DNA from: AC-69 sp044869895
GTDB taxonomy: Bacteria > Actinomycetota > UBA4738 > HRBIN12
Assembly (NCBI GenBank): GCA_044869895.1
Contig: JBIOXZ010000026.1
Coordinates: forward strand, 1 to 17,182
Direction of reading: 5' to 3'
Length of the DNA: 17,182 nucleotides
Shown here: piece by piece, positions 14,557 through 17,182 of the stretch
Numbering within the stretch: position 1 is the first letter of the stretch
Layout: each line of letters begins with the position of its first letter
Notes under the pieces: generated by a model
Database searches by the model: none
What the model saw: only the letters and a program-made list of their open reading frames with translations
Told to the model about the DNA's origin: nothing
Program-made: the position numbers and the translations under genes

Positions 14557-15255
14557 CTAGTTGGGGCCGTTGGACCGCTCCGCGATCCAACGGTACCCCA
14601 CCCCCGGTTCGGTCAGGATCAAGGCTGGGGCCGCAGCATGGTCACCGAGCTTGCGCCGCAGGGCGCGAACGTAGACCCGGAGATAGTGGCTCTCCTCACC
14701 GTAGCCCCTCCCCCACACCTCGCGCAGCAGCCACTGATGGGTAAGCAGCTTGCCGGGATTCGACACGAACGCCTCGAGCAATGCGTATTCGGTCTTGGTG
14801 AGGTGCACCGGCTCGCCGGCGACGGTTACCAGCCGCCGTGCCAGGTCGACCTCGAGCTCCCCGTACCGGAGCACGACCGGCCCCGCGTCCTCTGGCTGCG
14901 CCCGACGGAGCTGTGCCCGAAGCCTGGCCAGCACCTCCGCCATCCCGAACGGCTTGGTCACGTAGTCGTCGGCGCCGGCGTCGAGGGCTGCCACCTTGTC
15001 GGACTGCCGGTCCCGGACGGACAGGATGATGATCGGCAGCTCGGAGAAGGAACGAATCCGCTGGATCACGTCGGTCCCGTCCACGTCGGGGAGCCCCAGG
15101 TCCAGGAACATCAGGTCGGGAGACGCTTCCGCCGCGGCCACCACTGCCTCCTCACCCGTCCCGGCCGTCTGCACCCTGTAGCCGTGCGCCTCCAGGCTGG
15201 TTCGCAGGGCCCGGCGGATCTGGGGCTCGTCGTCGACTACCAGGATGGTGGTCAT
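14557..15255 (-). CDS. kdpE: KdpE-like OmpR-family response regulator
   Basis: A 232-residue response regulator. The receiver has D8/D9, phosphoacceptor D52 in LDLGLPD and the string LDAGADDYVTKPFGMAE, very like KdpE. The C-terminal winged helix (about 130-228) carries LTKTEYALLEAFVSNPGK, the ESHYLRVYVRALRRKL recognition helix and the final GVGYRW hairpin. It should bind tandem direct repeats and in other bacteria switches on potassium uptake genes. Its ATG overlaps the kinase stop as ATGA, with AGGAG eight bases upstream, and the KimA-like gene follows within 11 bases. The candidate operator is the repeat at 16751-16768. Confidence 0.88.
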   Translation of the reverse strand: MTTILVVDDEPQIRRALRTSLEAHGYRVQTAGTGEEAVVAAAEASPDLMFLDLGLPDVDGTDVIQRIRSFSELPIIILSVRDRQSDKVAALDAGADDYVTKPFGMAEVLARLRAQLRRAQPEDAGPVVLRYGELEVDLARRLVTVAGEPVHLTKTEYALLEAFVSNPGKLLTHQWLLREVWGRGYGEESHYLRVYVRALRRKLGDHAAAPALILTEPGVGYRWIAERSNGPN

Positions 15256-16700
15256 CCCAGGGGCTCCTGCCTCACAGCCTGGGCATCGCTCACCGGCAGC
15301 TCGAAGACCACCGCGGCGCCGCCGGAGGGCGACCCCTCGATCCAGATCCTCCCCCCGTGGGCCAGCACCACGGCCCGGGCAATGGCCAGGCCCAGGCCGC
15401 TCCCGGACCGTACCTCTCCTGCGTCGCGACGGAAGAAAGGTTCGAAGACCCGCTCCCGCTCCTCGGCCGGGATCCCAGGGCCCTGGTCGGCCACCCGGAC
15501 CCGCACCGAACGCTGCCACGGCGCGGCCGAGAGCAGGATCTCCCCACCGGGGGGCGTGAACCGAGCCGCATTCTCGAGAAGGTTGGACAGGACCTGGTCG
15601 ATCTGGACCGGATCGACGGGGACCTCGGGGAGATCCGGTCGCACCACGGTCCGCACGCGCACCCGCGACAGCGCCGGCCTCATCCGGTGCAGCACCGACT
15701 CGATCACCTCGTCGAGCGCGGTGGGCTGCTTCGCCGGGACCAGGGCACCGGCCCGCACCCTCGCCAGGTCGAGGATGTTGCCGACCAGGCGGTTCAGCCG
15801 GTCCGTTTCCTCCAGCACCGTGCGTAGCAATTCCCGTTGTTGATCCGGCTGGAGGGTCACGTCCGTGTCGAGCAGGCTGGTGACGCCAGCTTTGATCGAG
15901 GCGAGGGGAGTACGAAGGTCGTGGGTCACTGAGGAGAACAAAGCTGCGCGAAGCTGGTTGGTTTCCGCGGCGAGGCGGGCCCCCTCGACCTGCCTGTCCA
16001 GGACGGTGCGCTCGACCGCCACTGCCACCTGCTTCGCGCACGCTTGGAGGAGGGCTTCGTCGCCTCCGACCAGAGGCCCGCGGTCCGCCCGTCGGACGGC
16101 CGTGAGACGCCCGACCGAGGCATCCCCGGCCATCAGCGGCACCTCGAGCGATGGACCTTCCCCGTCTGGGCGCTCCGCCCTCGCGTCCATCAGGAGATCT
16201 TCGGCGCGAACTTTGATCTCGCACCGGGACAGCGCAAACGCCTCGAGCAGCGCGTTCGCGAAGTCGTCCAGCACCCGACCTAGGGGATCCCCGGAGAGAA
16301 GCTTCGACGCGAAGTAGTTGAGGAGCTTCGCTTCGCGCTCATGGCGCGCGGCCCGGTCCCGTTCGTCAAGCGCTCTGGCCATCAGTGCCCCGACGATGGC
16401 AGCAACGAGAAGGAACACGATCAGCGCGACGAGGTCTTCGGCCTTGCTCACCCGGAACGTGTGGCGTGGTGACGTGAAGAAGAAGTTCAGTCCGAGGAAC
16501 GACAGGACCGATGCAGCCAGGCCGCTCCACAGCCCGCCGATGGCTGCGGCCCCCACCACGGCCACCATGTACAGGGACGCCGCGCTGGCGTCACCGCCGT
16601 GGAACAAGAGCCCCAGAAAGGTACCCCCGACCGGGCCCGCCACAGCCACCAACACAGCCCGGATGCGTCTGGCCCCGAGCCGTCGGAGAACGCGATCCAT
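15252..16700 (-). CDS. kdpD: KdpD-like sensor histidine kinase lacking KdpD and Usp input domains
   Basis: A 482-residue kinase matching only the C-terminal half of KdpD (about 900 residues in Escherichia coli). Residues 12-112 form the DUF4118 four-helix membrane unit, including LNFFFTSPRHTFRVS between helices. Residues about 125-235 are a GAF domain. The HisKA helix has phosphoacceptor H260 in SSVTHDLRTPLASI. The ATPase has N377 in LLENAARFTPPGG, the DQGPGIP G1 box at D405 and GSGLGLAI at 433-440. The cytosolic KdpD and Usp domains, where other KdpD proteins bind signals such as ATP or c-di-AMP, are absent, and the sequence upstream of ATG 16700 is intergenic, so they were not cut off by a frameshift. 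Its start looks leaderless. It likely phosphorylates the regulator encoded next to it. Confidence 0.87.
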   Translation of the reverse strand: MDRVLRRLGARRIRAVLVAVAGPVGGTFLGLLFHGGDASAASLYMVAVVGAAAIGGLWSGLAASVLSFLGLNFFFTSPRHTFRVSKAEDLVALIVFLLVAAIVGALMARALDERDRAARHEREAKLLNYFASKLLSGDPLGRVLDDFANALLEAFALSRCEIKVRAEDLLMDARAERPDGEGPSLEVPLMAGDASVGRLTAVRRADRGPLVGGDEALLQACAKQVAVAVERTVLDRQVEGARLAAETNQLRAALFSSVTHDLRTPLASIKAGVTSLLDTDVTLQPDQQRELLRTVLEETDRLNRLVGNILDLARVRAGALVPAKQPTALDEVIESVLHRMRPALSRVRVRTVVRPDLPEVPVDPVQIDQVLSNLLENAARFTPPGGEILLSAAPWQRSVRVRVADQGPGIPAEERERVFEPFFRRDAGEVRSGSGLGLAIARAVVLAHGGRIWIEGSPSGGAAVVFELPVSDAQAVRQEPLG

Positions 16701-16706
16701 GGCTAA

Positions 16707-16712
16707 ACCGTA
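16707..16712 (-). promoter_or_regulatory. Candidate -10 element of the KdpD-like gene
   Basis: On the minus strand TACGGT is followed by six bases and then the ATG of the kinase, the same geometry as the candidate at 1429-1434. No Shine-Dalgarno is present before this ATG. A matching -35 hexamer is not obvious. Confidence 0.35.
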
Positions 16713-16750
16713 GGACTTTTACGCGATCTCTATGCCTCCGGGCCCCACCT

Positions 16751-16768
16751 TCACGGGTCGCTTACGCG
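16751..16768 (+). promoter_or_regulatory. Candidate KdpE-type operator (tandem heptamers 11 bp apart)
   Basis: TCACGGG and TTACGCG are directly repeated with a four-base spacer, i.e. 11 bp from start to start, the arrangement that OmpR/PhoB-family dimers bind. Further copies at 16719 and 16782 lie about three and two helical turns away. The regulator is inferred from gene context only; the site does not resemble the T-rich KdpE box of Escherichia coli. Confidence 0.4.
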
Positions 16769-16803
16769 CCCCGGACGAAGCTCACGGGCAGGAGGTGTGG
16801 GAG

Positions 16804-17182
16804 ATGGCGACGAATCAGGCCACGACCGAGTCGGTACGTCCGGCCCGTCCTTCGCGCCCGTCTCCCCTCCCCCAGGGCCCCGGGTACGCGCTGAAGCGGG
16901 CCGTCCTCGGGCCGGCCCTGCCCACTGCCCGCCTGAAGCACGAGCGTCTGGGCAAGCCGACTGCGCTGGCCGTGTTCGCATCGGACAACCTCTCCTCCTC
17001 GGCATATGCGACCGAAGAGATCCTGAAGGTCGCGGTCCCGGCGGTCGGCGGCGCAGCGTTCGCGCTCGTCATGCCGATAACGGTCGCGATCCTGGCCGTG
17101 CTTGCGATCCTCCTGTTCTCCTACCGGCAGACCATCAAGGCCTACCCGAGCGCCGGCGGCGCCTACATCGTGACCCGGGACA
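16804..17182 (+). CDS. Second KimA-like potassium transporter, N-terminal part (runs off right edge)
   Basis: The plus strand encodes 126 residues before the window ends. After a proline- and arginine-rich start, the sequence ASDNLSSSAYATEEILK, the segment LVMPITVAILAVLLAILL and SYRQTIKAYPSAGGAYIV match the first KimA-like protein closely; D61 and Y68 have the same spacing as the potassium-site pair D46/Y53 there. The two are paralogues but clearly diverged, so not a recent duplication. A strong AGGAGG ribosome site precedes ATG 16804. The gene is divergent from the KdpD-like kinase and probably shares its regulatory region. Whether it has the doubled C-terminal domain cannot be seen. Confidence 0.85.
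   Translation, partial: MATNQATTESVRPARPSRPSPLPQGPGYALKRAVLGPALPTARLKHERLGKPTALAVFASDNLSSSAYATEEILKVAVPAVGGAAFALVMPITVAILAVLAILLFSYRQTIKAYPSAGGAYIVTRD

Larger units (their letters stand above)
16701..16803. promoter_or_regulatory. Divergent regulatory region between KdpD-like and second KimA-like genes
   Basis: This 103-base region separates two divergent starts. For the minus-strand kinase, TACGGT (16712-16707) fits TANNNT and ends six bases before ATG, suggesting a leaderless mRNA. For the plus-strand transporter there is a strong ribosome site AGGAGG (16790-16795), eight bases before ATG 16804. The heptamer TYACGSG occurs four times on the plus strand, at 16719, 16751, 16762 and 16782 (two copies TTACGCG, two copies TCACGGG). 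The region is too short for the c-di-AMP ydaO riboswitch that precedes kimA in Bacillus. Confidence 0.5.

Noticed and set aside
13304..14560. A 418-codon plus-strand open frame opposite the KimA-like gene
   Set aside because: Antisense shadow with Arg/Asp/Gly-rich composition; the minus-strand transporter is clearly the gene.
16701..16803. A c-di-AMP (ydaO) riboswitch before the second KimA-like gene
   Set aside because: The gap is 103 bases, shorter than that riboswitch, and I see no matching conserved pairing elements.

Overview
The window is GC-rich, gene-dense bacterial chromosome. The signs point to an Actinomycetota lineage, but I cannot name the genus. The main evidence is a thymidylate kinase fused behind a major facilitator (MFS) transporter, a topoisomerase I with serial zinc ribbons at its C-terminus, starts that look leaderless (a -10 element six bases before ATG), frequent GTG/TTG starts and strong GC bias. 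I see no insertion sequence, CRISPR array, rRNA or tRNA.

Left part (1-5262): a signalling neighbourhood. A response regulator fused to a class III nucleotide cyclase (minus strand) sits head to head with a NarL/LuxR-type response regulator (plus strand), 35 bases apart. Next comes a broken universal stress protein gene (frameshift plus lost 3' end), then a scrap of a histidine kinase. An intact NarL-type sensor kinase with about ten membrane segments follows. A stand-alone receiver gene is convergent with it and overlaps its stop codon. One kinase therefore lies among three receivers with different outputs: a cyclase, a DNA-binding domain and no output domain. A membrane protein gene begins at the left edge behind the cyclase.

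Middle (5347-10785): a minus-strand housekeeping operon, topA then MFS-tmk fusion then holB, with overlapping gene ends. A divergent DedA membrane protein (10982-11668) follows and converges on the next block.

Right part (11673-17182): a probable potassium homeostasis module. A KdpDE-like two-component system (the kinase lacks the usual KdpD and Usp input domains) is followed on the same strand by a KimA-like potassium transporter with a duplicated C-terminal cytosolic domain, then by an HD-superfamily hydrolase, all closely spaced or overlapping. A second KimA-like gene diverges from the kinase and runs off the right edge. The 103-base divergent intergenic region carries four copies of a TYACGSG heptamer at roughly helical-turn spacing, two of them 11 bp apart as expected for an OmpR-family operator. 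No kdpFABC pump genes are present in the window.

Functions come from motifs and family knowledge read by eye. No database search was run.
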